From assembly GCA_964017125.1 (NCBI GenBank), contig OZ024908.1, forward strand, positions 84,430,132 to 84,494,131: a stretch of 64,000 nt of DNA, given 5' to 3'. A program made the position numbers and the translations under genes. Source of the DNA: Flabesymbios commensalis. Lineage: Eukaryota > Annelida > Polychaeta > Terebellida > Flabelligeridae. Below, one piece after another: positions 48,912 through 58,394 of the stretch (positions are counted from its first letter, which is position 1; each line of letters begins with the position of its first letter). The notes beneath the pieces are model-generated. The model saw only the letters and a program-made list of their open reading frames with translations. It did not search any database and was not told the DNA's origin.

Positions 48912-49619
48912 TCTGCCACCTTGCAAAGTGTCAGATACGACCGTATAATACCAAGGTGATGAAGTGATGCCTTTTCACTTTGTTCGGGACACTACAATAG
49001 ATAAGCTAGTATCGTCCCCTACCACATAAAACACATCCACGCCAAGAAACAATGCAAGTCAATTTGTGAAGAAACAACGCAACGGAAGTGATTTAACAGA
49101 TGGGATGCCGCGTGGCACTGTGGGAGAAATAATGGTGGCAGTGGTTGACCTTTACATAATGGTTTCCGGTGTGTGTACGGACACAAGTGTGTGCCATTCA
49201 TAATCCCGCCATCGGACAAATCTACGAGGGCTCGTGGTGACATCAATCTTCAGCCACCCTCTTGTATTACCACATTGAAAGCCTGGAGATTCTCCACATG
49301 GTTATCTTATGCAGTAATTGTTGAATGACCTAAAACTAAAAGTTTTGTACATTCAGAAATACAACAATAGAATCATCTTCAAAGCTGTCTTGAAAATGTT
49401 CTTACACATGTTACAGACGAAGTTGTCCAGGTTTTAAATTTGTCTGCGGCTTATTTTTATGGCAATATGACGCCAACTGGATGGAAACCAGACCAACAAA
49501 TATCTCATCAAGCTCATAATAAATCTGTAGTACAACAGTCTGTTTGTGGTCACAATCATTTGTACAATAATTCAAACAAATCTACAGATATGTGATGTAA
49601 ATGGTATCGTTTAGCAATT

Positions 49620-49832
49620 CAAACGCTACATAAAAAAAAAATACTCACCTAAAGTTGTGTCTCACTGGCCCTACCCACAACTTCAAGTGGGTGAAAATAA
49701 CTCGTATTTGTAATAATATGAGAGCAAATATTTGCAAATCTTGACGCTTAAACACCCGTTTCTTTCAAAAATAATATGACTAATATAACAGATTAAAGAC
49801 TACTCCAGTCGTGGTTAGTGGTGTAGGGTAAT
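49620..49832. mobile_element. Family D-like element before GPCR exon 2
   Basis: CTCACCTAAAGTTGTGTCTC, damaged tip, CCACAACTTCAAGTGGGTG, then ACTCGTATTTGTAATAATA and AGATTAAAGACTACTCC as in D1. Right end GTAGGGTAA is altered. It lies about 180 bases upstream of the acceptor of exon 2. Confidence 0.5.
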
Positions 49833-50010
49833 CTGACTGACGAAGGGTGCACACGCTACCAAGTAGTTTATTTAGGTAGAATTTGGTAGGGATTTTTTTT
49901 TCAGGATTCAAGGAATGCGCAAAATAAAGGTCAGTCTCACTGAATTCATAAGTTCATTTATAGTATTACATTGAGTGTCTACCCTGACAGTGTTTGTTGT
50001 GTTTTTTCAG

Positions 50011-50880
50011 ATGGTGTTTGAGCTACACATGGAGTGGGGTGTGGCCCCGCTCGACTTTCCCGGGATTTGTGAGATTTTCCCCGTCTTGTTCTACACCACA
50101 CAATACCTCTCCCCCATGCTGGTACTGGGTTTCACCGTGGAGAGGTACATCTCCATCTGCCACCCCTTTAAACGTGAGAGGTATTGCAGCACCCGGCGAG
50201 CCATCATGGTCATAGTCGGCCTCATTGTGCTCTGTCTGGGCCTGAGTCTCATACAAGGATATTTTATGGCGTACAGCTCAGAGGCCGGGATCTGCGACGT
50301 GAGACCGTCTGTGGTGGTGGGGGGAGCTCGATCCCTCTGGTCGGTGTGGAGCTGGATCACCGAGCTCCTCGTCTTTGGTGTGGTACCCGTGGGGATCCTG
50401 GTACTGAACGGCTTAGTTATCAATGAAACCCGCCGCATGAAGAAGAGCGAGGAGAAACGCCTCTGTTTGCAGAAAGGATACAAGACGGCCAGCGGTCCCT
50501 CCGCCACCACTTTCATGTTACTAGCCGTCAGCTTCTACTTGATCTTTACCACCTTACCTGTAACCTTACTCTACGCCCTGCAACTCAACTTCCCCATGGG
50601 TGACCCCACGATGACTTATGAGGCCATCGCCAACGACCCCACATGGCAAAGACACCTGGACTATTTCTCCATACGGGTGGTGGTGCAGGAGCTCGCGATG
50701 AGTCATTACGCCCTGAACTTTTACATTTACCTCATGACGGGGCGCATGTTCAGGAGGGAACTCAAGCGCATGCTCTGTTGTGGTAGAGGTGGCCGGAGGT
50801 GGTCGGATTCCATGAACGGTAACCATGGCAACAGCGCGACCACCGTCACCCGTGTAAACGGAAAGGCTTCCCATGTCTAG
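50011..50880 (+). CDS. Class A GPCR (peptide-receptor-like), coding exon 2
   Basis: Second coding exon, residues 108-396 of the receptor begun at 43293, preceded by the acceptor TGTTTTTTCAG. C127 at the top of TM3 and C202 in extracellular loop 2 can form the conserved disulfide. ERY (151-153) is the DRY-type G-protein switch. TM4 is about 170-192, TM5 about 218-243 with P233 (5.50), TM6 about 271-297 with P290 (6.50), TM7 about 328-350. The tail has CC (363-364), possible palmitoylation sites, and ends in a Ser/Thr/Asn-rich stretch. Oddities: no Trp in TM4 (4.50), no CWxP in TM6 (it reads FTTLP), and NPxxY is NFYIY (343-347). These variants occur in invertebrate peptide-receptor groups related to FMRFamide, thyrotropin-releasing hormone and GPR139-like receptors; I recognise the style, not the orthologue. 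The total of 396 residues is normal and the frame is open, so it looks functional. Confidence 0.9.
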   Translation: MVFELHMEWGVAPLDFPGICEIFPVLFYTTQYLSPMLVLGFTVERYISICHPFKRERYCSTRRAIMVIVGLIVLCLGLSLIQGYFMAYSSEAGICDVRPSVVVGGARSLWSVWSWITELLVFGVVPVGILVLNGLVINETRRMKKSEEKRLCLQKGYKTASGPSATTFMLLAVSFYLIFTTLPVTLLYALQLNFPMGDPTMTYEAIANDPTWQRHLDYFSIRVVVQELAMSHYALNFYIYLMTGRMFRRELKRMLCCGRGGRRWSDSMNGNHGNSATTVTRVNGKASHV

Positions 50881-51093
50881 TCACCTCTGACCAAGGAGCA
50901 AACTTGTGCCAGAACTGTCTGCCCCACATAGGACATACAGCAACAAATGCTTAGCGCCGCTACCCTTTGGAGAGGGAAGGCAGACAAACTGTACTTTCAA
51001 ATAAGTAACTGCTTACTTTACCAAGGACATAGCTAGTGGTGTTTGTCTTTGAGGCGTGAAAACACAGCCAAAATATTACTTTTTTACAAGCAG

Positions 51094-51421
51094 TTAACCC
51101 TTGTGCTGCTGAAATGTTTGTTGCTATTTTTCGTCATTTGAAGCTGGAATTGCTAACGCAATTTCCAGCTTCAAATGACGAAAAATATTTATATTTATAA
51201 GAAGTAAACATTTCCAATATTTAATTATTGGATCAACTAAGCATCAATTTCCAGGTTCAAATCACGGAAAATATTTATATTTATAAAACGTAGACATCTC
51301 CAATATTGAGTTATTGGATAAACTACACATCTACTGGAAATATTTGATTGAATTATATTTATTTTGCTATAAAGTATTTCGTGAAACAGTATATTTACGG
51401 TTCCAGCAGCACAAGGGTTCA
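51094..51421 (+). mobile_element. Family E TTAA element (E1)
   Basis: TTAA-CCCTTGTGCTGCTG ... CAGCAGCACAAGGG-TTCA: a perfect 14-base terminal inverted repeat. The hairpin is nearly perfect: TTTTTCGTCATTTGAAGCTG, tip GCTAACGC (GCGTTAGC on the other strand), complementary arm. A diverged partial duplicate of the region follows. It sits 213 bases after the receptor stop codon. Confidence 0.85.
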
Positions 51422-52180
51422 TACTGTTGGTTTGCCTTCAGTTCTCTAGAGCTCAAGATTCTAATATTTCCATTCAAAGTCAAACGGTAGTGACTTCTTA
51501 CTTTACAAGTGGGCAGATACTGCTTTGTGCTATGGGGGAGGGGGTTGCCACTGTTTATATTTGCATTACAAATGTTTTTTGTAGTATTGCCATTCAACAG
51601 CAAATAAAAGTATCTGGTCACTTCACCATAAAATATAGTACTGCTTGTCTTTGTAGAGTAGGAGGACAAACGGCTTCATTTTCGAAGTTATCAGTTACTG
51701 CTGTTTGCATTTGCACTGCAGCTATCCTGTCCGGTTATTTTCACTCAAAGACAAAACATCAAGGGCCCGTCCCACTAAGAATCTGGAAATTATCTTAATT
51801 TTCCCTTATTTTCATTAGTAAAGTTAAGATTTATCCTAACTTTTCTAATGGAACTAATAGAAAGTATAGACCATTTAAGGAATCGTGGTGGGCCGAGCCC
51901 CGGTAACGTGTTACTTTTAGTAAGCAGTTATTGTTGTTTGCCTTTTCACTACAAAGCTTCTGTTGCCATGGAGTCTAATATATCTAGGATAATTATGTGC
52001 GCTGCCATGGAAACACCTGAAGCAGTGTAAACCAACAGTCAAGTAACACGCTGTGACGAGCCTGGCCGTCGCACTTTAAGGAAATATCTCTGATTGTTAT
52101 CATTGTTATTGAACGCATTGGTGATAATGCTAAACAATTGAAATCATAGTGAAGCCATGCAGGACAACATATATACTGCG
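51422..52180. other. Unassigned DNA downstream of the GPCR
   Basis: AGCAAATAAAAGT near 51600 contains AATAAA and could serve polyadenylation of the receptor, but it is 700 bases from the stop. The 123-codon ORF has no recognisable motif. Confidence 0.4.
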
Positions 52181-52184
52181 AGTA

Positions 52185-52320
52185 ACATATGGTAACTTCG
52201 GAAACAGTCATTCACCGAAATGTCCACTATGTTACCAAGATGTCTACTATGTTACCAAGCTGTCCACTATGTTACCAATATGTTGTTCTACGTTATTGAT
52301 GTCACTATTGTTACCACATT
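52185..52320 (+). repeat. 20-bp tandem repeat TGTCCACTATGTTACCAAGA
   Basis: Three tandem units (52220-52279) and a partial one, after AACATATGGTAACTTCGGAA and CAGTCATTCACCGA. A diverged copy of the same block lies at 53387-53465 and 53609-53640. Confidence 0.85.
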
Positions 52321-52915
52321 GGGGGATTGTAATGTGATAGTATTATAATCTAATCTGCTATGATGCTCACACAGTGGATGTTAGTCAAGACTGGGAGTGA
52401 TGTGAAACCACACCCAGCAGAATGTGCCACACTGAGAGTGGTGTGAAGTCACCCTAGCAGAAAGTGTCACTCAAACGAGGTCCACATTAGACCTTCTGTC
52501 TGCTGACCGGTTTAAATGCAATGCAAACAGTGGGTGTCGGCTGTCGTTATTATTGATGTGTGAAGCTACGTTGACGATTGAGTCTAAAAAACAAACGAGA
52601 TTTCAAACTCTTTCACAATCGCAGCTCTACTATTGCATGAGACACTCATTTGAGTGAGGCATACGACACTGTAGTTCCTACGAGGCGAAACACGCCCCAC
52701 CATAATTAGACTGAGGTGAGAAATCGCTTTGGTTGTGAAAGAAAATAAGCATCTAGTGACTAAAAAAAGCATGGCGGGCCTCTATTTCCGCCGACCAACT
52801 GTTACGAAGCATAAACAAGAAACGCCCTGGCATTTAAAATATTGAATTATGATTTTTACGACCATAAATGTATGTGTTAGAGCTGGTTAAACAGAAGCTA
52901 GAAACTTTAGTGGAG
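52321..52915. other. Unassigned DNA
   Basis: An imperfect direct repeat (CACACCCAGCAGAATGTG / CACCCTAGCAGAAAGTGTC) near 52410-52470. No gene recognised. Confidence 0.45.
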
Positions 52916-52924
52916 TCTGTATTA

Positions 52925-52998
52925 CCCCACACGACGTTTTTGCGACGTTGAATCAACGTCAATGACGTTGATTCAGCGTCACAACAACGTCGTGTGCT
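52925..52998. repeat. Palindrome with GACGTTGA core
   Basis: CACGACGTTTTTGCGACGTT, GAATCAACGTCAATGACG, TTGATTCAGCGTC, AACAACGTCGTG: a long imperfect inverted repeat. Confidence 0.7.
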
Positions 52999-53386
52999 CA
53001 GTGGGAGAGAACACAAATTAAAGCATTTTGTTGGGGCTGGTGAAACATAACCGCATGTTTTTGCAGGTGAAATTTAAAGAAGCAACGAACAGGTGAAAAC
53101 ATCAGTGTACATAGTATGTTCATAACTATACATATGTGTGCTCTGCAGGACTAGATATAAATAGGGAATATTATATATTGGAGCACACAGGTTGTTTTAT
53201 GTTCTTATCGTTTAAATTATAATAGTGCTATCCATCTATATCGGCAGTGCTCATATATCTTTGTATACAGACGACGCGCGGGATTGCTTCGCACAATCCT
53301 AGATGTAAACAGGTAAAGTCAACTACTTTGTTATTATCATATTATAAATCATTGGACAGCTAGGTCCGTATATACGGCGTTGGGAG

Positions 53387-53640
53387 TAACGTACATGTAT
53401 GGTAACGTAATACTTCAGAAACAGTCATTCACCGAGATGTCTACATATCTTACCATGATGTCTCAGGCACGGCGAAAAGCTACACAATTTTGGCTGATTG
53501 CTGATCAAATCTGGAAGTGATTAGCGAAATATTTTATCATTAATGATAGGAAAAATCTGGAACTGGCTTTAAAATCGCTACACGAAATTGTCCAAACAAA
53601 TTGAACTTGTGTCCACTATGTTACCAATATGTTGTTATTG
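53387..53640 (+). repeat. Diverged second copy of the 52185 block, split
   Basis: ATGGTAACGTAATACTTCAG, CAGTCATTCACCGAGATGTC (to 53465), then an unrelated segment of about 143 bases, then TGTCCACTATGTTACCAATA (53611 on). The extra segment may be an insertion; no inverted ends were found on it. Confidence 0.6.
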
Positions 53641-53706
53641 AAATACTCAGTGGTGGACGCCCTGGGAATGAAATAATCAACCCTCATGCTGCTGGCCGTT
53701 TTATAC

Positions 53707-53815
53707 CCCAGAAAACACGAGACGTTCTCATAATGCTGGTTCAATGTTGGGCCAGCATCGTAGACGGTGGACCAACATTGAACCAGCATTGAGAGAATGT
53801 CTCGTGTTTGCTGGG
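53707..53815. repeat. CCAACATT palindrome family, best copy
   Basis: About 108 bases, almost a perfect inverted repeat: CCAGAAAACACGAGACGTTC, AATGCTGGTTCAATGTTGGG, CCAGCATCGTAGACGGTGG, then the complements ending CTCGTGTTTGCTGGG. ORFs on both strands are by-products of the palindrome. Confidence 0.85.
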
Positions 53816-53919
53816 ACGGTTTCAAGCAAGTTTTAATCTGAGTAAAATACCACCGAAATTAATAAATTGGCAGTGAGAGATGCTCTTTCATTCATTTTGA
53901 AATGTGTCTACTTTACTGA

Positions 53920-54110
53920 TAATTTTTTTTTTTCATTTTCATATGAGGCTCGAAATTGCCGTGACAATTCCAGCTTTAAATGAATGGAAAATAGACACTT
54001 GTAGAAAAGTTAGTGCTATTAGGTTTGATATGTCAATTTTATTAAATAGAACTATTTTTCGTCGTTTGAAGCTGGAAATTGCGTGAGCAGTTCCAGCTTT
54101 ATAAGTATGG
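53920..54110. mobile_element. Two family E-like hairpins in tandem
   Basis: First TGAGGCTCGAAATTGC...ATTCCAGCTTTAAATGA, second CGTTTGAAGCTGGAAATTGC, tip GCGTGAGC, AGTTCCAGCTTTATAAG. Termini not defined. Confidence 0.5.
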
Positions 54111-54139
54111 AAAACAGTCCAGGACGATGGCTTACCCTT

Positions 54140-54202
54140 CTAAATTGGCCCAGTTTAACCTATGTGCACAAAGGTGGCCTAAAACACAATTCATTACATT
54201 TT
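54140..54202 (+). mobile_element. Dimeric-SINE 3' tail fragment
   Basis: TTGGCCCAGTTTAACCTATG, GTGCACAAAGGTGGCCTAAA, ending ATTCATTACATTTT. Head missing. Confidence 0.75.
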
Positions 54203-54381
54203 CGTTATCCTGCTAAATTAAATCATCAAAGTCTCGACCCACTTTAAGTTGAATTTTGCAAGATCGCGAATCACGAAGTTCCAATGAAATAAAACGTAAT
54301 TATTTTACAAAGTTAGTGACCAATAATTATTGGCACTTAAACGTCAACCCTTCACATCTGACACGTTGATTATGTTGATCC

Positions 54382-54620
54382 TTAACCCTTTGACCGCCAA
54401 ATTATTCAATTTAAATTTTCACCCACTTGAAGTTGTGTCTCGCTGACGCGATCCACAACTTCAAGTGAGTGAAAATTATTCAGATTTGGCAAAATGGAGG
54501 TCAACTGTTTTCAAATATTGCTGATTGATGTCACATTTTATCTTTGTCACATGTTTCAAAGGTGGTACTAATAAAAAATGAAGACCCGAATATATGCGAC
54601 ACCGGCGGTTAAAGGGTTAA
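54382..54620 (+). mobile_element. Family A TTAA element (A7)
   Basis: TTAA-CCCTTTGACCGCC ... GGCGGTTAAAGGG-TTAA; 12 of 13 terminal bases pair. Hairpin CACCCACTTGAAGTTGTGTC, tip GCTGACGC (GCGTCAGC on the other strand), CAACTTCAAGTGAGTGAAA. It ends on the TTAA that starts D1. Confidence 0.85.
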
Positions 54621-54844
54621 ACCGTGACATTATCAATTTCAGTTTTCAACCACTTGAAGTTGCGTCTCGCTATCGCAACCCACAACTTCTAGTGGCTCAT
54701 ATTTGTTTATTTAAGACAAAACATTTGCGAATCTTAGATGTTCAAATTTTTAAACATTCAATTATTCTCAATAGCAGTGATTTGATTGCCTAGTAAAACA
54801 GATTAGAAATGACTATAGTCGTGCCTAGCGCTCTCGGGACTTAA
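54617..54844 (+). mobile_element. Family D TTAA element (D1)
   Basis: TTAA-ACCGTGACATTATC ... GCGCTCTCGGGAC-TTAA. Hairpin CAACCACTTGAAGTTGCGTC, tip GCTATCGC (GCGATAGC on the other strand), CACAACTTCTAGTGG. Lies between A7 and B3 and shares a TTAA with each. Confidence 0.65.
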
Positions 54845-55092
54845 CCCTTTGAGCCCTCACGATGCATTAAAGCATCGTTTTACATCCCTGAAAACAGACT
54901 TAATTTTCCTACAACCAAGGGTTTTAGAACGAAAATTTCCATAAAACTGCTTTACCGATACATTGCAATTTTCTTTAATTTTTAAACCACATCAAATCAT
55001 CTTCATCCACTACAGGCCGAGAATTGCGACAGAAATTCGCGGCTTGTAGTGGATGAAGATGACTATGGTAAATTCAGGATTGAAAGGGTTAA
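54841..55092 (+). mobile_element. Family B TTAA element (B3)
   Basis: TTAA-CCCTTTGAGCCCTCACG ... GGATTGAAAGGG-TTAA. Hairpin TCATCTTCATCCACTACAGG, tip GCGACAGA, CTTGTAGTGGATGAAGATGA. Third member of the TTAA chain 54382-55092. Confidence 0.8.
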
Positions 55093-55830
55093 CACATGTT
55101 TTACCTAATTTGATTTCCTATAAATTCTCAAACAATTTTTTTTTCTTTATTATGTTAGTTTGGATTTTTTTTGTAAAATAAAAGTCTTGAGGTGATATTT
55201 ATCACATAATAAGATTGATACTAGGGATTACAGGTCATATAGCTCCGGTGTTTACGAATTTCTTCTGGGCCCATGCCTCCATTACACTGGTAATGTCAAC
55301 AACAACATTTGTATTTTCTCACACGATCATTACCACACTTTATTTTCGTTAACTCTTACAACGCTGAATTATTCGACGTTAGCCCAACATTGTAACAATG
55401 TTATACAAATATTTTGCTTGTTGGGGTGCTAGGCTCATATGTTTACACGTTTTCAGTTAATTTTCGAACCAAATTAAATGCTACTGACGTCTAACATGTC
55501 TAATGTCGTCAAAGTACGTGCTTAGCAGATCAAATCACTGTTTTTATGAATGAAATGAATTATTAAACAGCAAACTTTGCAAGAGACTCTAACGACTAGC
55601 GTCACAGCAGCATTGTAATACTGCATTAATTTAATACCAATTATTTTTTTAGAACTATTTGATTCACAATATACCACGTGGGAATTTTTTATTGGGTGAG
55701 CCTTTTTTGTCATTATGATTAGCACGGATTAAAAACGACTATAGTCACGCTTAGGGTGTAAAGTGGTCAACTAAATTGCGTATGAATCAAGAGGCAAAGA
55801 AAAAGATAATGTACCAGCAGAATAGTGCGT
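55093..55830. other. Unassigned DNA
   Basis: CAACGCTGAATTATTCGACG near 55358 and TTAGCCCAACATTGTAACAATG at 55378-55399 show a family C-like start and a short palindrome. No gene seen. Confidence 0.45.
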
Positions 55831-55835
55831 TTCTA

Positions 55836-56166
55836 AAGCGACACAATCAGGCTAACAGCAATAAAAAATCGGTAGTATATTTTGGCTTTAAAAATGACCA
55901 TATGATGTAAACATGTCCATAAACTAGAACTGAAAACAGTTTTTTAATTTCTGTGCTGCGCATTTACCAGTTAAGCGAGATTTAGAGACGAAATTATCGA
56001 TGCATGCATGTCCGAAATAAGAAATCGGGTAAATGCGCAACAATTTTTTTTTTTTTTAATTGCATTTCTAGTCTATGGACATGTTTACATCATATGGTCA
56101 TATTAGGAAGGAAAAATGAAATATAAATAATGATATTTTTATGATTTTAACCTGATTGCGTCGCTT
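55836..56166. mobile_element. 331-bp foldback MITE with TA target (Tc1/mariner-like size and target)
   Basis: TA-AAGCGACACAATCAGGCTAA ... TTAACCTGATTGCGTCGCTT-TA. Inside, ATGACCATATGATGTAAACA and CATGTCCATAAACTAGAA pair with TTCTAGTCTATGGACATG and TGTTTACATCATATGGTCAT; GCGCATTTACC pairs with GGTAAATGCGC. No ORF. Superfamily is inferred from the TA duplication only. Confidence 0.85.
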
Positions 56167-56501
56167 TAAACTAAACAAGTATTGATAGTTTTCTTGCCTA
56201 CAACAAACTTAGAAGACTTATGTCGGGTTGCATAAAATAAATATTACATTTCTAGTTATTTTTCTAGTTATTTTTATGATGTATTATTCTGTTATATTGA
56301 ATAGATCATAAACGCAAAAAGTGCTAAATTCTCAGTACAATGATTGTCATTTTTTTTTATATGTGTGAATGTGATTATTATGATGATAACTTGATATGCG
56401 AAAATGTGATTATTTAGGAATTTCTGAGCCACACTAATCATGTATGGTCTTGGTTCTACCCACGATAACGCGTTTATTATAAGAATTGGGTATTTCCATG
56501 C

Positions 56502-56751
56502 TTAAACCCTAACGATGCATACAAGCATCTTTTTGCACCTCTGAAGAATGCCTTATGTTCCAACGCCTAGGGGGTTTAGAACGCAACTTTTCACAAAACT
56601 GTTTAAATATTCATGATAATAACAATATCTTTTTAAATTTGCCACGCACTTCAAGACTTCTTCATCCACTACAAGCCGAGAATTGCGACAGCAACTCGCG
56701 GCTTGTAGTGGATGAAGATGACAATGATAAATTCAGGCTTGAAAAGGTTAA
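56502..56751 (+). mobile_element. Family B TTAA element (B4)
   Basis: TTAA-ACCCTAACGATGCATAC ... GGCTTGAAAAGG-TTAA. Hairpin TTCTTCATCCACTACAAG, tip GCGACAGC, CTTGTAGTGGATGAAGATGA. The body lacks the GAGCCC segment of B1-B3. Confidence 0.75.
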
Positions 56752-56914
56752 ATAACATGTTATCATGCCTTTTATCCATTGGAACCTAAAAATACTACAT
56801 GAAAATAGTTCCCGAACTACTACATGTACTCATCCAAGACTATTGAATAAAATAAATATGTCTCAGATAGGCGAGAATCATGTAGTACATTTCGACGTAA
56901 ATTTAGCAATTCAA

Positions 56915-57011
56915 CTATTTTTTTGTCATTTGAAGTTGTAGATCGCGGTAGCGAGACACAACTTCAAGTGACTAAAAAAATAATTTATTACTTCAGAGCT
57001 CCAGGGGTTAA
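56915..57011. mobile_element. Family D-like hairpin and right terminus
   Basis: TTTTTTTGTCATTTGAAGTT, tip GCGGTAGC, CACAACTTCAAGTGACTAAA, then CTTCAGAGCTCCAGGGG-TTAA. The left end is not located. Confidence 0.6.
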
Positions 57012-57264
57012 GCACTTCAACCTCAGACTTAAATAAACTCATCTAAAACTCGGCACAAGGAGATGTTTCGAGTACTAGAATGTGTAGAAAGGTATTTGAG
57101 GAAAGTTAGTGCATATTGTAGAGGTTACCATAGTAACGTTGATGATTTATTGTTATATTGTAGGCTATTTGCCATGTCATTTGTCAGTTATATATTATTA
57201 TTCTGTTAATGTATTATGTTACGAGTATTAAACTTTATCCTGTATGCCGTGTTGTGTTTACTGA

Positions 57265-57279
57265 CCACTAGGTGGTGCC
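57265..57279 (+). promoter_or_regulatory. CTCF-like motif
   Basis: CCACTAGGTGGTGCC fits the bilaterian CTCF core CCASYAGRKGGCRS at all but one position. A single short match in 64 kb can be chance. Confidence 0.25.
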
Positions 57280-57589
57280 AAGTCAGCCCTATATAATGTC
57301 TTTGATATACAACCTACAGGGGGTAATATCTAGTACATTCATGCTTGTATCGCTATGCCCTGCAGGGCGGTGGGGGTGATAGCATAATTGTATTGTATTG
57401 TATATTTTATATTATAGTGACATGTACGAATACATTCTAATGACAACACAAATATGGTCACAAAATCGTACCCAACCCATTTGGGCTTATATGTCACTCC
57501 GGAATATAATAGTAGCAATAACATATATGCCGAGCGAGACTGCCAAAAAATAACATTGTTGCAAAGTAATAATATTTTCATCCCAGCAA

Positions 57590-57680
57590 ACACCAGGACC
57601 GACCCACTGTCGGGGCAATGTTGGGCCAACGTTGAAGACGGTGGTCCAACACTGAGCCAACACAGAGTCGATACCCTTTT
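57590..57680. repeat. CCAACATT palindrome family copy
   Basis: CCAGCAAACACCAGGACCG, GGGGCAATGTTGGGCCAACG, TTGAAGACGGTGGTCCAACA, CTGAGCCAACACAGAG. The overlapping ORFs on both strands are by-products. Confidence 0.65.
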
Positions 57681-57699
57681 TCTGCCCGAACATATATAA

Positions 57700-58390
57700 A
57701 GGTACAAAAAGGTCGCATCTGTCGCTTTATAATACTATGCGATACGACCTCTATATCACGACGAGAAATAATATAATACAAATCCCATGACTGACAAAAA
57801 ACACTTTGAAATTTGCAATTAGTTGATATTATAAGCTCAATTTTATCAGTCATAATACTGATGATCTATACAAACACAAATTCACTATATATTACTACAG
57901 GTCATGCCGATGACCTATAGGTCACGTGATCATGTCTCGTCCTATCAGTGAGCATAACCTTAGTTTTAAACCGCACCTTGAACTCGAAGAGGAACTGATC
58001 TACGAAGAAACTGACACTCTCATACACGACCTCGGTATTCCTGTACATGCACGAATGTGACTCATGCCACTCCCATCTGCTTAATGTAATCCATATTATA
58101 TTCTAAATACCTAATACCTCAATTAACGCTATATTTTCTAATAATTTGCATTTATAAAAACATTTTTTACAGTGAAAATCATTGATTTTTTTTAGTCTGA
58201 CGTCTGTATCGCTGTACAAACTAAAAATGATAATATAAATTAACGAAGTTACGTAAAAGTTAAGTAAAAACACATTGAAGTTATAATCAAGGTTGATATT
58301 ACTGATTAAAAAGTAAAAATATTATACGTTAAGTATATTTGTAAAAACGTCATGTAAAAGTTCGATGTACAAGTAAAAATTATTAAAATT
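57700..58390. other. Unassigned AT-rich DNA
   Basis: No gene or repeat ends recognised. Confidence 0.45.
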
Positions 58391-58394
58391 ATCT

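Larger units (their letters stand above)
43614..50010 (+). other. Intron of the GPCR gene (6.4 kb, phase 0)
   Basis: Bounded by GTAAAGT and TTTTTTCAG. It contains a family C TTAA element just after the donor, an E-type hairpin, a 450 bp MITE, a D-type hairpin, a SINE-tail-derived minisatellite of 2.25 kb, a family A element and another D-type element. No coding potential beyond chance ORFs was seen. The 48912-49620 stretch holds nothing I recognise. Confidence 0.85.

Noticed and set aside
50023-50874. Minus- and other-frame ORFs across receptor exon 2
   Set aside because: Shadows of the receptor frame, which alone shows transmembrane segments and class A motifs.
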